DNA of 64,000 nucleotides from Reichenbachiella carrageenanivorans (GCF_025639805.1 NZ_CP106735.1:1304001-1368000); one strand, 5' to 3'; counted from the first letter of the stretch, positions 34,047 to 45,211 are shown. Numbers and translations: made by a program. The notes: generated by a model from the letters alone, not told the origin.

Positions 34047-35402
34047 TTATCCCAAAGGATTAATCCCGGTATAATTAAACGGAGTAATCGACTTCAGCTG
34101 CTTCTTCAATTCATCAGAAACATCCAAAGTGTCCACAAAGTCTTTAATCACCTGATGCGTGATTTCCTGGTTGCCACGTGTCAACGCCTTTAATGCCTCA
34201 TACGGTTCTGGATAGGCCTCTCTTCTCAAGATCGTTTGAATCGCCTCGGAAACCACCGCCCAGTTTTGATCCAAGTCATACTCAATCGCATGCTGGTTCA
34301 ATTCCAATTTGCCAATTCCTTTTTCTAATGACTTCAACGCAATGAAAGAGTGACTAATCGGCACGCCTACATTTCTCAATACCGTAGAATCCGTCAAGTC
34401 TCTTTGCAATCTTGAGATTGGCAATTTGCCAGACAAGAAGTCATAATTCGCGTTGGCTATACCTAAGTTACCTTCCGCATTTTCGAAGTCGATTGGGTTC
34501 ACTTTGTGTGGCATGGCAGAAGAACCTACCTCGCCCTTCACGATTTTCTGCTTGAAATAGCCCATAGAGATATACTGCCAGATGTCACGGCTAAAGTCGA
34601 TCAAGATCGTGTTGATTCTTTTCAGATTATCAAACAAAGCAGCCATATCATCATAGTGCTCAATCTGAGTGGTTGGGTAACTTCTTCTCAGCCCCAAAGT
34701 GTTGTCCACAAAGTTGTTAGCAAACTTAATCCAATTCACTTCTGGGTAGGCGATATGGTGAGCGTTCATATTCCCAGTTGCTCCGCCAAATTTAGCGCCA
34801 TATTTTACGCCATCCAGCATGTTGATCTGCTGTGTGAGCCGCTCATGGAAGACCAATATTTCTTTGCCTAGCAAGGTAGGAGAGGCTGGCTGACCATGTG
34901 TCTTTGCTAGCATAGGAATGTCCTTCCATGTTTCGGCGAGATCCATCAATGTGCCAGTGATTTTATTGATTAATGGCAAATATTCGTTTTCCACAGCATG
35001 TTTGAGTTGCAAAGGAATTGCCGTATTGTTGATGTCTTGAGAAGTCAATCCAAAATGAATGAATTCCTTGTATGGTGCTAAATCTAAATCATCAAATTTC
35101 TTTTTGATGAAGTATTCTACGGCTTTCACATCGTGATTGGTAGTTTTCTCGATGTCCTTGATTGCTTGCGCATCAGTCTCAGAAAATTCCACCACGAGTT
35201 GTCTCAACTTACCAAAAACAGAACTGTCTACATGCTTTAGTTGCGGTAACGGGTGCTGACACAAAGCGATGAAATACTCCACCTCCACATGAACCCGGTA
35301 TTTGATCAATCCAAACTCTGAAAAATATTCCGCTAGCTGAGCGGTATGTCGTCTATATCTTCCGTCTACAGGCGCGATCGCCGTGAGTGCATTCAATTCC
35401 AT
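34047..35402 (-). CDS. purB: Adenylosuccinate lyase
   Basis: Cleaves SAICAR and adenylosuccinate in purine synthesis. The 451-residue protein has the fumarase-superfamily signature GSSAMPHKVNPIDFENAEGN, THGQPASPTLLGKE (catalytic His region), TSQDINNTA and KFGGATGNMNAH. The length and the N-terminal ELNALTAIAPVDGRYRRHT match the E. coli-type PurB. Confidence 0.97.
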   Translation of the reverse strand: MELNALTAIAPVDGRYRRHTAQLAEYFSEFGLIKYRVHVEVEYFIALCQHPLPQLKHVDSSVFGKLRQLVVEFSETDAQAIKDIEKTTNHDVKAVEYFIKKKFDDLDLAPYKEFIHFGLTSQDINNTAIPLQLKHAVENEYLPLINKITGTLMDLAETWKDIPMLAKTHGQPASPTLLGKEILVFHERLTQQINMLDGVKYGAKFGGATGNMNAHHIAYPEVNWIKFANNFVDNTLGLRRSYPTTQIEHYDDMAALFDNLKRINTILIDFSRDIWQYISMGYFKQKIVKGEVGSSAMPHKVNPIDFENAEGNLGIANANYDFLSGKLPISRLQRDLTDSTVLRNVGVPISHSFIALKSLEKGIGKLELNQHAIEYDLDQNWAVVSEAIQTILRREAYPEPYEALKALTRGNQEITHQVIKDFVDTLDVSDELKKQLKSITPFNYTGINPLG

Positions 35403-35676
35403 CCTTTTTGTACTTAGTATGAGTGGCTTGCGCCAAAATAATTGGACGGCAAAATTAGGTAAATCTGGCTAGATAGAGAATGGAAATGCTGCGTTGACGT
35501 GGAAATATCTTTTGAAGTAGGTGAGAGCTTTCTGTAGATAAGAAGCTATTGTCGTTTTATGTTCTACTTCTCATCTATCAGTATTTCCAAAATGTCAGAA
35601 TTTTGGAAAGATTCAACAAGAAGTTTCACAGCCAATCCTCTATTTTTAAGGCCAATTCAAAACCTGCTAAATAACC

Positions 35677-38600
35677 ATGAAAAAACTTCTCTTTATTTTA
35701 CTTGTTGCCAGTTTCATTTTTAGTTGTTCACAGAAGAATGAACCTGACCAGCCCAATTTCGACCAAGCCAAAAGCCTATTTGTCGATTATATCTCGGCTT
35801 ATACCTCAGGTGTCATTTCGGCTCAGTCTAACGTTAAAATCAAATTGGCTAAGTCTGTCGATGAAATCAAATCAGGCACCGAGTTGGGAAGTGATATATT
35901 CCAATTTGAGCCCAAGCTCAAAGGTAAAACCTACTGGGAAGACGACCGCACGATTATATTTCAACCCGAGCAAAAACTAACTAGTGGAGCCAATTACACG
36001 GTGACCTTTCGATTAGCCAAAATTCTTCCTGAGTCTAAAGACAAAGGTGAATTCAAATTTGGGTTTCGAACCATCCCACAAAATTTCGAAGTCAAAATGC
36101 TTGGCATGGCACTCTATGATGCGCAGGATTTAACGAAAGTAAAACTGACGGGTCAGGTGCAAACCGCCGACAACGTAGAAAGCACACAAGTCGAGCAAAT
36201 CCTTTCAGCTAGGCAAGGTTCGTCCAACCTGACCATCAGCTGGGCACATGAGTCCCCTACTCGTCATGCCTTTGTGATTGAAAATGTACAAAGAGGAGAA
36301 GCCAAAAGTGAAGTGCAAGTCACGTGGGACGGACAAGCCATACAAGTAGATGAAACTAATGATTTGAAATATGAAATCCCATCGATCAACGACTACAAAG
36401 TACTGTCTGTCAATATTGGTCGTGGCAAGCAAGATTATATATCTGTTTTGTTTTCCGATCCACTCATGCCTAAGCAAAACCTCAAAGGGTTCATCACTTT
36501 GGGTAATAGCGAACCACGCATTGTGATAGATCAAAACGAACTGAAACTATACCCGACCACTGAAATGGAAGGTACTGTTAAACTTAAGGTTTTCTCTAAG
36601 ATTAAAAACTCAGCGGGTTATACCTTGAAGGAAGATTTTACCAAAGAGCTCGAACTGACGCAAGCCAAACCAGACGTCAGAATGGCTGTAAACAGCGGAA
36701 CAATTATTCCTAACTCAGAAGGGCTGATTATCCCATTCGAAGCTGTGGGTTTGAAAGCCGTGGATGTCACTGTGGTGCAAATTTTCGAAGACAATGTACT
36801 CCAATACTTGCAGGTCAACAGCATGGGAGACGATTATCAGCTCAACCGAGTGGGGCGCCCCATTGCCCGAAAAACCATCAACCTATTGGAGACTGGTGTG
36901 ACCGATCTCAATGAGTGGAATAGATATACACTCGATATTGCCGAGTTTACCAAAGTGCAGCCCGGTGCCATGTACCAGATCAAATTGAGCTTTCGCAAAA
37001 GTCAGTCAGCCTACTTTTGCCCTAATGCTGAAGAAGGTGAATTGGAAGCACTCGATAATTGGGACAACCAAGAAGAAAGCAGCAACTGGGACGGCTATGA
37101 AAATTATTATTCGTCCAACAATTACGATTGGCGTGAGCGCGAAAATCCTTGCAGCGACTCTTACTATATGTATCGCAGCACGCCGAGTAAGTTAGTTTTG
37201 GCGTCAGATTTGGGCTTGGTAGCCAAAAAGAGCGATCATGGAGACCTACACGTTTTCATCACCAATATGCTCGACACCCAACCGCTGTCCGACGTGAGTC
37301 TAGCGGTGTACGACTATCAGCAGCAGGCTATTGGCTCAGCCATCACCAATAAAGACGGACAGGCCAAGGTCAAAGTGAAAGGCAAACCGTTTTTGCTTGT
37401 CGCAAAATCTGGCGAGCAAATGGGCTATCTCAAAATCGATGACGGATCTTCCTTGTCGTTGAGCAATTTCAACGTAACGGGCCAAAAAATCCAAAAAGGA
37501 GTGAAAGGTTTTATCTATGGAGAACGAGGGGTTTGGCGACCAGGAGACGATATCTTCCTCACGTTTATTTTGGAAGATAAAGAAAGTGTATTGCCTAAAG
37601 GCTATCCTATAGTGCTCGAACTCAACAATCCACAAGGTCAGCTGGTAAAGAAAGTGGTGAAAACAGAAGCCACCTCAGGGATGTACAGTTTTCAGCTCAA
37701 AACCAATAACGATGCGCCAACAGGTAGGTGGCAGGCCGTACTAAAAGCAGGCGGAGCTACTTTTAGTAAGTCACTCAAAATAGAAACCATCAAGCCTAAT
37801 CGCCTTAAAATCGAATTGGATTTCAAAAAGGAGAGACTTACTGCGCTGGACGAAAACATCTCTGGAGACTTAAGTGTAAAATGGCTACATGGCGCTACCG
37901 CAGGTGGGCTCAAGGCCGAATACGAAATGATCGTTTCGCCAGTTAAAACCACCTTTATTGATTATCCAAATTTCAAGTTCGACGACGAATCCAAGTATTT
38001 CTACGCAGAGCGACAAGAAGTCTTTTCTGGCAGGTTAGATGCCAATGGCTTTGCCAAAGTAAACCTAAGCCTCAACGTAGAAAACAATCCTCCTGGCGCA
38101 CTAAAGGCCACTTTTAGTGGGAAGGTATATGAAGAAGGGGGCAATTTCAGCATCGACCAAGTCAGTATTCCTTACTATCCATATACCTCATTTGTTGGAC
38201 TCAAAGCACCTGAGGGAGACAAAAGAGGCATGTTGCTCACAGACGAAGAACACAACATCCGTGTGGTATCCGTGGATGCAAAAGGCCAGCCCGTAAGCCG
38301 CCGCAATGTAGAAGTAGAGCTATACAAACTAGACTGGAGATGGTGGTGGGACAACAGCTACGACAACATTGGTAACTATGTCGGCAGATCGTACAACACA
38401 CCACTACAAAGTACCACCATCAATACCTCCAATGGTGAAGGCAATTGGGATCTGAAAATAGACTACCCAGATTGGGGCAGATATTATGTAAAAGTGACTG
38501 ATCCTATATCAGGGCACAGTGCTGGGCAGGTGGTATATGTGGATTGGCCCGGATGGGCTGGCAAAGGTGCCAGAGGAGACGCTGGCGGGGTGAGCATGCT

Positions 38601-41193
38601 CAACTTTGAAGTAGAAAAAGAAAAATATCAGGTAGGTGATTTGATAAAACTCACCTTCCCTAGTGCTAAAGGAGGGCGTGTATTGGTGAGTTTGGAAACG
38701 GGCAAAAAAGTGATCCAGACGTTTTGGGTGGAAACGGAAGAAAAAAACACAGCTGTCCAGTTTGAAGCCACGGCAGACATGTCTCCCAATGTATATGTGC
38801 ACATCAGCATGATTCAGCCGCATGCTCAGACAGCTAATGATCTTCCTATTCGCATGTATGGCATCCAATCAGTCGAGGTGATTGACCCAAATACTATATT
38901 GAAGCCGCAGCTGGCCATGCCGAAAGAGCTCAACCCTGAGCAGACCTTCCAAGTCAAAGTAAGCGAGCAAAATGGCCGTGCCATGGCGTATTCAGTCGCA
39001 ATGGTCGACGATGGTATTTTGGATTTAACCAGATATAAAACCCCCTCTCCTTGGGAGAGTTTTTATGCCAGAGAAGCACTTGGCGTGAAAACCTGGGATA
39101 TTTATGATGACGTAATCGGCGCTTATGGAGGCAAATTAGAAAGGCTTCTGGCGATTGGTGGCGATGGAGAGTTGAAAGCACCTGATGCCAAAAAGGCTAA
39201 CAGGTTTAAACCAGTGGTTAAATACCTTGGGCCTTTCTTTTTGAAAGCAGGAGAAACTGCCGCTCATGAGATCACGATGCCGCAGTATGTGGGCAGCGTC
39301 CGCACCATGGTAGTAGCTGCACACGAAGGAGCCTATGGGGCGGTAGATCAGACCACTGCCGTGAAACAATCCGTGATGGTACTCGCCACACTACCAAGAG
39401 TAGCTGGGCCTGGAGAAGAAATGGATTTGCCAGTCACCTTATTTGTAAACGATGATAAAATCAAACAAGTGACGGTTTCTATAAAGGAAGAAGGAAAACT
39501 AAAAGTAGTAGGAGAAAAAGCCCAAACAGTGAAATTCAGCAAAGCAGGTGAGCAAGTGGTTTACTTTAGGTTAAAGGCTGCTGAGGCGTTGGGTTTTGCT
39601 AAGGTTAATGTGACAGCCAAAGGAGGAAACATCACCGCTCAGCACGACATAGAGCTGGACGTAAGAGCGTCTAACCCCGAAGTAGTAGATGTCGCAAGTA
39701 AGCTGATTGGCGCAAGCGAAAGTTGGAGTGCCGCATATGCACCACTAGGAATGAAGGGAACCAATGGCGGCCTAATCGAGCTGTCGTCTTTGCCCTCGCT
39801 CAATCTCGAACAAAGACTACAATACCTCATTCGATATCCACATGGGTGTATCGAGCAGACCACTTCATCGGTTTTTGCACAATTGTATTTAGACGAATTT
39901 ATGTATCTCACTGAGGAGCGTAAGCAAAAAATCAGCACCAACATCAAAGCGGCTATTCAAAGGCTCAATAGCTTCCAAACGGCCAATGGCGGTATGGCTT
40001 ATTGGCCAGGAGGCGTGGAGGAAAATGATTGGGGTACCAACTATGCCGGGCACTTTTTGCTAGAAGCCAAAAAGAAAGGGTATGCCGTGCCAGAGGGTTT
40101 ATTGAGCCAATGGATGAAGTACCAGAAGAGGCAGGCCAATCAATGGTCGAAAGGTGGCAGACGAGACAATGATTTGATTCAGGCTTATCGATTATACACA
40201 TTGGCACTAGCCGACGAAAAAGCGATGGGTGCCATGAATCGCATGAAGGAGATGAACAACATCAGCAACGTGGCCAAGTGGAGACTGGCTTTGGCTTATG
40301 CCCTGGCGGGATATCAAGGACCAGCAGAGACTATGATCGATGGACTGACGAAAACGGTGGAAGACTACAAGGGGCCATCGTATACCTACGGTTCTCGTCT
40401 GCGCGACCGTGCTATGATTTTAGAAACACTGGCAGTATTGAACCGCAAGGAAGAGGCCTACCCTATTTTAGACGAAATCGCCCAGCGTATGGGAGATCAA
40501 AAACAATGGATGAGCACTCAGACCACGGCCTATAGTTTAGTAGCTATTGCGGCTTACACCAAAGGCGCCGAGCTCAACGAATCCATGGAATTCGACGTGA
40601 ATGTAGGTAGTGCTGTAGCAAGTTTCCAAAAAGGGAAATATGTGACCCAGATTCAAATAGACGAAAACGAAAAATCGCAACCCGTGGTGATCAAGAATAA
40701 GGGTAATGCACCTCTTTATGCTCGTCTTATTCGTACAGGAGTGCCATTAGTAGGTCAAGAACAGACAGGCGCTCAAAACATAAAAATGACCGTGAGTTAT
40801 AAAGATCAAAAGGGAAATGCTTTGTCAGTGTCAAACCTGAAGCAGAGCACCAATTTCACGGCGCAAGTGACGGTACATCATCCAGGAGTCAGAGGCGAGT
40901 ACAGAGATTTGGCTTTGACACAGATCTTCCCATCGGGGTGGGAAATTATCAACACCAGATTGAACGATATACCAGGTGCTAATACTGGTGATCAGCCTGA
41001 TTACTTAGACATCAGAGACGATCGAGCCATGCAGTATTTTGACTTGAAACCTAATGAGAAGAAAACTTTTGAAATTAAACTCAATGCGTCTTACAAAGGG
41101 AAGTTTTACCTACCAGCAGTAGCTATAGAAGCTATGTACGACAACTCCATTTACGCACGTACATCGGGACAGTGGGTCAATGTGGTGGAATAG
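35677..41193 (+). CDS. Alpha-2-macroglobulin family lipoprotein
   Basis: Bacterial A2M (YfhM-like), a periplasmic protease trap. The 1838-residue protein has a lipobox (FIFSC, Cys17), an Ig-like domain array, the MG region with RGVWRPGDDIFLTFIL (about 620-640), and the complete thioester motif GCIEQT (Cys1391 to Gln1394) followed by alpha-helical toroid repeats (NGGMAYWPGG) and the C-terminal receptor-like domain. It is directly joined to pbpC (start one base after the stop), the standard bacterial pairing, so it probably protects the cell wall machinery after outer-membrane breach. Confidence 0.94.
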   Translation: MKKLLFILLVASFIFSCSQKNEPDQPNFDQAKSLFVDYISAYTSGVISAQSNVKIKLAKSVDEIKSGTELGSDIFQFEPKLKGKTYWEDDRTIIFQPEQKLTSGANYTVTFRLAKILPESKDKGEFKFGFRTIPQNFEVKMLGMALYDAQDLTKVKLTGQVQTADNVESTQVEQILSARQGSSNLTISWAHESPTRHAFVIENVQRGEAKSEVQVTWDGQAIQVDETNDLKYEIPSINDYKVLSVNIGRGKQDYISVLFSDPLMPKQNLKGFITLGNSEPRIVIDQNELKLYPTTEMEGTVKLKVFSKIKNSAGYTLKEDFTKELELTQAKPDVRMAVNSGTIIPNSEGLIIPFEAVGLKAVDVTVVQIFEDNVLQYLQVNSMGDDYQLNRVGRPIARKTINLLETGVTDLNEWNRYTLDIAEFTKVQPGAMYQIKLSFRKSQSAYFCPNAEEGELEALDNWDNQEESSNWDGYENYYSSNNYDWRERENPCSDSYYMYRSTPSKLVLASDLGLVAKKSDHGDLHVFITNMLDTQPLSDVSLAVYDYQQQAIGSAITNKDGQAKVKVKGKPFLLVAKSGEQMGYLKIDDGSSLSLSNFNVTGQKIQKGVKGFIYGERGVWRPGDDIFLTFILEDKESVLPKGYPIVLELNNPQGQLVKKVVKTEATSGMYSFQLKTNNDAPTGRWQAVLKAGGATFSKSLKIETIKPNRLKIELDFKKERLTALDENISGDLSVKWLHGATAGGLKAEYEMIVSPVKTTFIDYPNFKFDDESKYFYAERQEVFSGRLDANGFAKVNLSLNVENNPPGALKATFSGKVYEEGGNFSIDQVSIPYYPYTSFVGLKAPEGDKRGMLLTDEEHNIRVVSVDAKGQPVSRRNVEVELYKLDWRWWWDNSYDNIGNYVGRSYNTPLQSTTINTSNGEGNWDLKIDYPDWGRYYVKVTDPISGHSAGQVVYVDWPGWAGKGARGDAGGVSMLNFEVEKEKYQVGDLIKLTFPSAKGGRVLVSLETGKKVIQTFWVETEEKNTAVQFEATADMSPNVYVHISMIQPHAQTANDLPIRMYGIQSVEVIDPNTILKPQLAMPKELNPEQTFQVKVSEQNGRAMAYSVAMVDDGILDLTRYKTPSPWESFYAREALGVKTWDIYDDVIGAYGGKLERLLAIGGDGELKAPDAKKANRFKPVVKYLGPFFLKAGETAAHEITMPQYVGSVRTMVVAAHEGAYGAVDQTTAVKQSVMVLATLPRVAGPGEEMDLPVTLFVNDDKIKQVTVSIKEEGKLKVVGEKAQTVKFSKAGEQVVYFRLKAAEALGFAKVNVTAKGGNITAQHDIELDVRASNPEVVDVASKLIGASESWSAAYAPLGMKGTNGGLIELSSLPSLNLEQRLQYLIRYPHGCIEQTTSSVFAQLYLDEFMYLTEERKQKISTNIKAAIQRLNSFQTANGGMAYWPGGVEENDWGTNYAGHFLLEAKKKGYAVPEGLLSQWMKYQKRQANQWSKGGRRDNDLIQAYRLYTLALADEKAMGAMNRMKEMNNISNVAKWRLALAYALAGYQGPAETMIDGLTKTVEDYKGPSYTYGSRLRDRAMILETLAVLNRKEEAYPILDEIAQRMGDQKQWMSTQTTAYSLVAIAAYTKGAELNESMEFDVNVGSAVASFQKGKYVTQIQIDENEKSQPVVIKNKGNAPLYARLIRTGVPLVGQEQTGAQNIKMTVSYKDQKGNALSVSNLKQSTNFTAQVTVHHPGVRGEYRDLALTQIFPSGWEIINTRLNDIPGANTGDQPDYLDIRDDRAMQYFDLKPNEKKTFEIKLNASYKGKFYLPAVAIEAMYDNSIYARTSGQWVNVVE

Positions 41194-43569
41194 ATGAACG
41201 TCAGTCGCCAATTAGAACCTCTTCTTCGAAACCGTCTTGTGCAACTGCTGTTGTTCGGGGCGGTTTTGTTGTGGATGATTCCCCTGCCAGATCCGCTGTT
41301 CGACAAGCCTTATACGACCACCATGGAGAGTGCCGATGGCGAGCTGCTGGGTGCGCGAATAGCCAGAGATGGCCAGTGGAGATTTCCGGTGGTAGATAGC
41401 CTTCCAGCCAAATTTGAAACCGCTTTGTTGTTATTTGAAGACGAATATTTTTACTATCACTGGGGAGTAAATCCCCTGTCGATTATCAAAGCCTTGCTAA
41501 CTAATGTCAGAGCAGGGAACATCAAACGAGGAGGTAGCACCTTGTCTATGCAAGTGATCCGCATGTCTCGTGGCAACCCATCCAGAACCATTTGGAACAA
41601 ACTTTTAGAAACTTTATCAGCCATCAAGTTAGAGCTTTTTTATTCCAAACAGGAAATATTGAACCTCTATGCGAGTCATGCTCCCTTTGGGGGAAATGTG
41701 GTGGGATTGACTGCCGCATCGTGGCGATACTATGGCCGTTCGCCTGAGCAACTGTCGTGGGGAGAAGTCGCTGCACTGGCTGTTTTGCCTAATCAACCTT
41801 CTATCGTGTTTCCAGGAAAAAATGAAAAGGTTTATCGAAAGAAGCGTGACTTTTTGTTGACTAAACTATATGAAAAAGGACTGATCGATGAGATAACCCT
41901 CGAACTGTCCAAGGCCGAAGACCTTCCTAGTCAACCCCATGATTTACCACAAATCGCTCCCCACCTACTCACGGAGTTGATCAAAGCGGGAAATCAAGAC
42001 AAGAGAAACCGAGTAACATTGAACCCAAAACTGCAAGAAAATATAACGGATTTAACCGAAAAACATCTGCAAAACCTGAATGCCAACTATATTTTCAATG
42101 GAGCAGTACTAGTGGTAGATCTGCTCAGTGGGGAAACCAAAGCCTATGTGGGCAATGTGGATACGGATAAAATTCATAGTCCGTCGGTAGATATTATCCA
42201 AGCTAAACGAAGCACGGGGAGTTTGCTCAAGCCGTTTCTATACGCTGCAGCAATAGACGACGGGCAGATCACACCGAGACAGTTGCTTGGTGATTACCCA
42301 GTTTTCTTTGAAGGGTTTTCACCCAAAAACTTCGACTTGCAGTTTCGAGGAGCCGTACATGCCGATGAAGCCTTGACGCGATCGCTCAACCTTCCTTTTG
42401 TACTCTTACTAAAGGAATATGGCATTCAAAAGTTTCATCAAAAATTGAAACGAATTGGAATGAACAGCCTGACTCATTCGGCCAATCATTATGGACTTTC
42501 TTTGATTTTGGGAGGAGCAGAGTCGAGCCTTTGGGAACTGGTGAATATGTATGCCAACTTGTATCGAGTGTATCGCCATTCGCTTGGGCAGCCCATTACA
42601 GCGCAGTATGACGGGGTTAATTACATTTCACACCAATATCTATTGGGGCAACCCAAAGAGATAACGCTAAAAGGAGAAGCGGCGAAGGAATTTGGGATTG
42701 GTGCTATCTGGGCCATGTTCGAAGCGATGAAAGGGCTGCATCGCCCAGATGATTTTGCAGGTTGGGAGCAGTTTAGATCTTCTACACCCATCTCATGGAA
42801 AACGGGTACGAGCTTTGGCTTTCGTGATGCTTGGGCCATTGGGCTCAATGGGCGTTATGCCGTGGGTGTATGGGTGGGCAATGCCGATGGAGAAGGGCGG
42901 CCAGGGCTGGTGGGCGGAAAAGCTGCCGCTCCGCTCATGTTCCAAGTCTTCGAGCAGTTGGAGAGTGATCGTTTTGCAGAAGTGCCTACTAGCGAAACGC
43001 AGCTGTTCGAAATTTGTCAAGAAAGTGGACAAAAAGCCAACTCTTATTGTGAACACACAAAAGAAGAGTCTTTGCCGATCACAGTAGAAAACACTTCAGC
43101 TTGTACCTATCATCAGTTGCTCCACCTCGACCAAACCGAAAAATATCAAGTGAATAGTTCTTGCTACGATGTGAATCAGATCGTGCACAAGAGCTGGTTT
43201 GTGTTGCCACCTGTGCAGGCTTGGTATTATCGCCAGTACAACACCAACTATAAAAGTCCTCCTAAATATCTATTGGCATGTGATCAGATGCTCCGTATGC
43301 CTACACTTGAGATGATCTATCCACAACCCAATGCGAAAGTTTATATTCCTAAAGAGCTGGATGGTACGTTTGGTCAATCCGTATTCGAGGCCGCTCATAG
43401 CGACAGCAAAGCCACCATTTATTGGCACCTCGATGGTGAATATCTCGGTAGCACGCGGCGTGTTCATCAGGTAGGAATCTACACCATGCCCGGTTTACAT
43501 CAGCTACATCTCCTCGATGATCAGGGTCAAGAGTTGAATTTGAAATTTGAGGTGATTGGGGAGGGTTAG
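41194..43569 (+). CDS. pbpC: Penicillin-binding protein 1C
   Basis: Bifunctional peptidoglycan synthase of the inner membrane. A TM helix (about residues 15-30) is followed by the GT51 glycosyltransferase with FEDEYFYYHWG (catalytic Glu82), KRGGSTLSMQVIRM and APFGGNVVGLTAAS. The transpeptidase has the SxxK motif GSLLKPF (Ser343, Lys346), and KTGTSFGFRDAWAIG; the PBP1C C-terminal domain follows to residue 791. Co-transcribed with the A2M gene. Confidence 0.95.
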   Translation: MNVSRQLEPLLRNRLVQLLLFGAVLLWMIPLPDPLFDKPYTTTMESADGELLGARIARDGQWRFPVVDSLPAKFETALLLFEDEYFYYHWGVNPLSIIKALLTNVRAGNIKRGGSTLSMQVIRMSRGNPSRTIWNKLLETLSAIKLELFYSKQEILNLYASHAPFGGNVVGLTAASWRYYGRSPEQLSWGEVAALAVLPNQPSIVFPGKNEKVYRKKRDFLLTKLYEKGLIDEITLELSKAEDLPSQPHDLPQIAPHLLTELIKAGNQDKRNRVTLNPKLQENITDLTEKHLQNLNANYIFNGAVLVVDLLSGETKAYVGNVDTDKIHSPSVDIIQAKRSTGSLLKPFLYAAAIDDGQITPRQLLGDYPVFFEGFSPKNFDLQFRGAVHADEALTRSLNLPFVLLLKEYGIQKFHQKLKRIGMNSLTHSANHYGLSLILGGAESSLWELVNMYANLYRVYRHSLGQPITAQYDGVNYISHQYLLGQPKEITLKGEAAKEFGIGAIWAMFEAMKGLHRPDDFAGWEQFRSSTPISWKTGTSFGFRDAWAIGLNGRYAVGVWVGNADGEGRPGLVGGKAAAPLMFQVFEQLESDRFAEVPTSETQLFEICQESGQKANSYCEHTKEESLPITVENTSACTYHQLLHLDQTEKYQVNSSCYDVNQIVHKSWFVLPPVQAWYYRQYNTNYKSPPKYLLACDQMLRMPTLEMIYPQPNAKVYIPKELDGTFGQSVFEAAHSDSKATIYWHLDGEYLGSTRRVHQVGIYTMPGLHQLHLLDDQGQELNLKFEVIGEG

Positions 43570-43806
43570 GAATAAGGGAGCAAGAGTGGAGGGTCTAGTA
43601 CTAAAAAAGCGTCGGCACCTATCTTGTAATGAATTAATAGCGGCAGAGTAGAACTAGGCAAGTTTTAGTCCAATAATGAATTAATAAAAAGAGGTAGAAA
43701 TACGTGTTTTGAGTAGGCATTTATAACGATTTCTTCATCTGTACTTCCTTGCAACAAATACTTTTACGATAATTGCGCTCCTAGCCCATTATCATCAATT
43801 TTTTAT

Positions 43807-43814
43807 TATTTTTG
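43807..43814 (+). promoter_or_regulatory. Candidate -7 box of nqr operon (TATTTTTG)
   Basis: Exact TAnnTTTG match 35 bases before nqrA. No TTG lies at the expected -33 distance, so the call rests on the -7 element only. Confidence 0.4.
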
Positions 43815-43849
43815 CCTCGTTTTATAAAAAAGGCCTTTTGCAATAAAAT

Positions 43850-45205
43850 ATGTCTCAGAATATAAAGCTTAGGAAGGGATTTGATATCAATCTCGCAGGA
43901 AAAGCTGAAAAAAAAATCGGAGAGCTCCCACCAGCGGAGACTTACGCCATTAAACCCACCGACTTCATCGGTATGGATCGTCCAAAACTCCTTGTGAAGG
44001 AAGGCGACCAAGTGAAGGCAGGTACGCCTATCATGATCGACAAGCTCGTTGAAAACGTAATGTATTCATCGCCAGTGAGCGGAGAGATTGCGGAAGTGGT
44101 GAGAGGCGCGAAAAGAAAAATTTTAGAAATCAGAATCTTGGCTGACAAAGAGATTTCTTTCGAGTCGTTCGATAAGCACGACGATGTGAAAGGAGTTTCC
44201 AAAGCAGCAGCCCTCGAGCAGATGACTAAAGGCGGCGTTTGGCCGAACATCATCCAACGCCCATTCGGTGTGGTGGCTAATCCAGACGACAGTCCTAAAA
44301 ACATCTTCGTTTCGGCATTTGATACACACCCACTTGCTCCAGATATGAATTATATCTTGGAAGGAGAGAAAAAATACTTCGAAGCAGGTATTAGTATCTT
44401 GGCGAAACTGACCGAAGGCAAAGTTCATGTAAATGTGAATGCTGCTGATTCTTCGGATTTTTTCAAAGGAAGTGAAGCACAAACCAACACCTTCTCAGGG
44501 CCACACCCTGCAGGAAACGTAGGGGTTCAGATTCACCACTTGGCTCCAATCAACAAGGGCGAAGTGTCTTGGACTGTTCACCCATACGGCGTGGTTCAAA
44601 TTGGCAAGCTTTTCCTAGAAGGAAAATACGATGCGTCTAAAGTGATCGCTTTGGCGGGATCTGAAGTACATGCACCACAATATTATAAGACATACACTGG
44701 CGTTGCGATCAACAAATTGATCGACGGCACGATTAAAGACGGACATGTGAGATACATCTCTGGCAACGTGCTTACAGGCAGTCAAATTAACTCTACAGGT
44801 TATTTAGGATTTTATCACAACCAATTATCAGTAATTCCTGAGGGAGATTATTACGAATTGTTCGGTTGGATTTTGCCTACGACCAACCGATTGAGTTTCC
44901 ACAGAGCTTTTGGTTTGCTTTCTTTCCTTGGCGGAAAGAAAAAGGAGTTTGTGCTCGACACAAATAATAGAGGTCAGCACAGAGCATTCGTTCAGACGGG
45001 AGCATTTGAGAAAGTGACTCCGATGGATATTCTCCCAACACACTTGTTGAAAGCGGTGTTGGCAGAGGATTTCGACGACATGGAAGGGTTAGGTATTTAC
45101 GAAGTGATCGAAGAAGATTTGGCGCTTTGTGAATTTATCGACGTGTCTAAGAACGACGTGCAAGCCATATTAAGAGAAGGACTAGATCTAGTAAAAAATA
45201 GTTAA
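43850..45205 (+). CDS. nqrA: Na+-translocating NADH:quinone reductase subunit A
   Basis: Cytoplasmic-side subunit of the respiratory Na+ pump. The 451 residues start KLRKGFDINLAGKAEKKIG and contain the biotin/lipoyl-like LLVKEGDQVKAGTPI, RPFGVVANP and SGNVLTGSQ, all typical of NqrA. First gene of nqrABCDE. Confidence 0.96.
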   Translation: MSQNIKLRKGFDINLAGKAEKKIGELPPAETYAIKPTDFIGMDRPKLLVKEGDQVKAGTPIMIDKLVENVMYSSPVSGEIAEVVRGAKRKILEIRILADKEISFESFDKHDDVKGVSKAAALEQMTKGGVWPNIIQRPFGVVANPDDSPKNIFVSAFDTHPLAPDMNYILEGEKKYFEAGISILAKLTEGKVHVNVNAADSSDFFKGSEAQTNTFSGPHPAGNVGVQIHHLAPINKGEVSWTVHPYGVVQIGKLFLEGKYDASKVIALAGSEVHAPQYYKTYTGVAINKLIDGTIKDGHVRYISGNVLTGSQINSTGYLGFYHNQLSVIPEGDYYELFGWILPTTNRLSFHRAFGLLSFLGGKKKEFVLDTNNRGQHRAFVQTGAFEKVTPMDILPTHLLKAVLAEDFDDMEGLGIYEVIEEDLALCEFIDVSKNDVQAILREGLDLVKNS

Positions 45206-45211
45206 GAATCG

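Noticed and set aside
43627..43686. Direct repeat TAATGAATTAATA (two copies, 47 bases apart) after pbpC
   Set aside because: AT-rich 13-mer in a decayed spacer; no gene or insertion scar supports a function.
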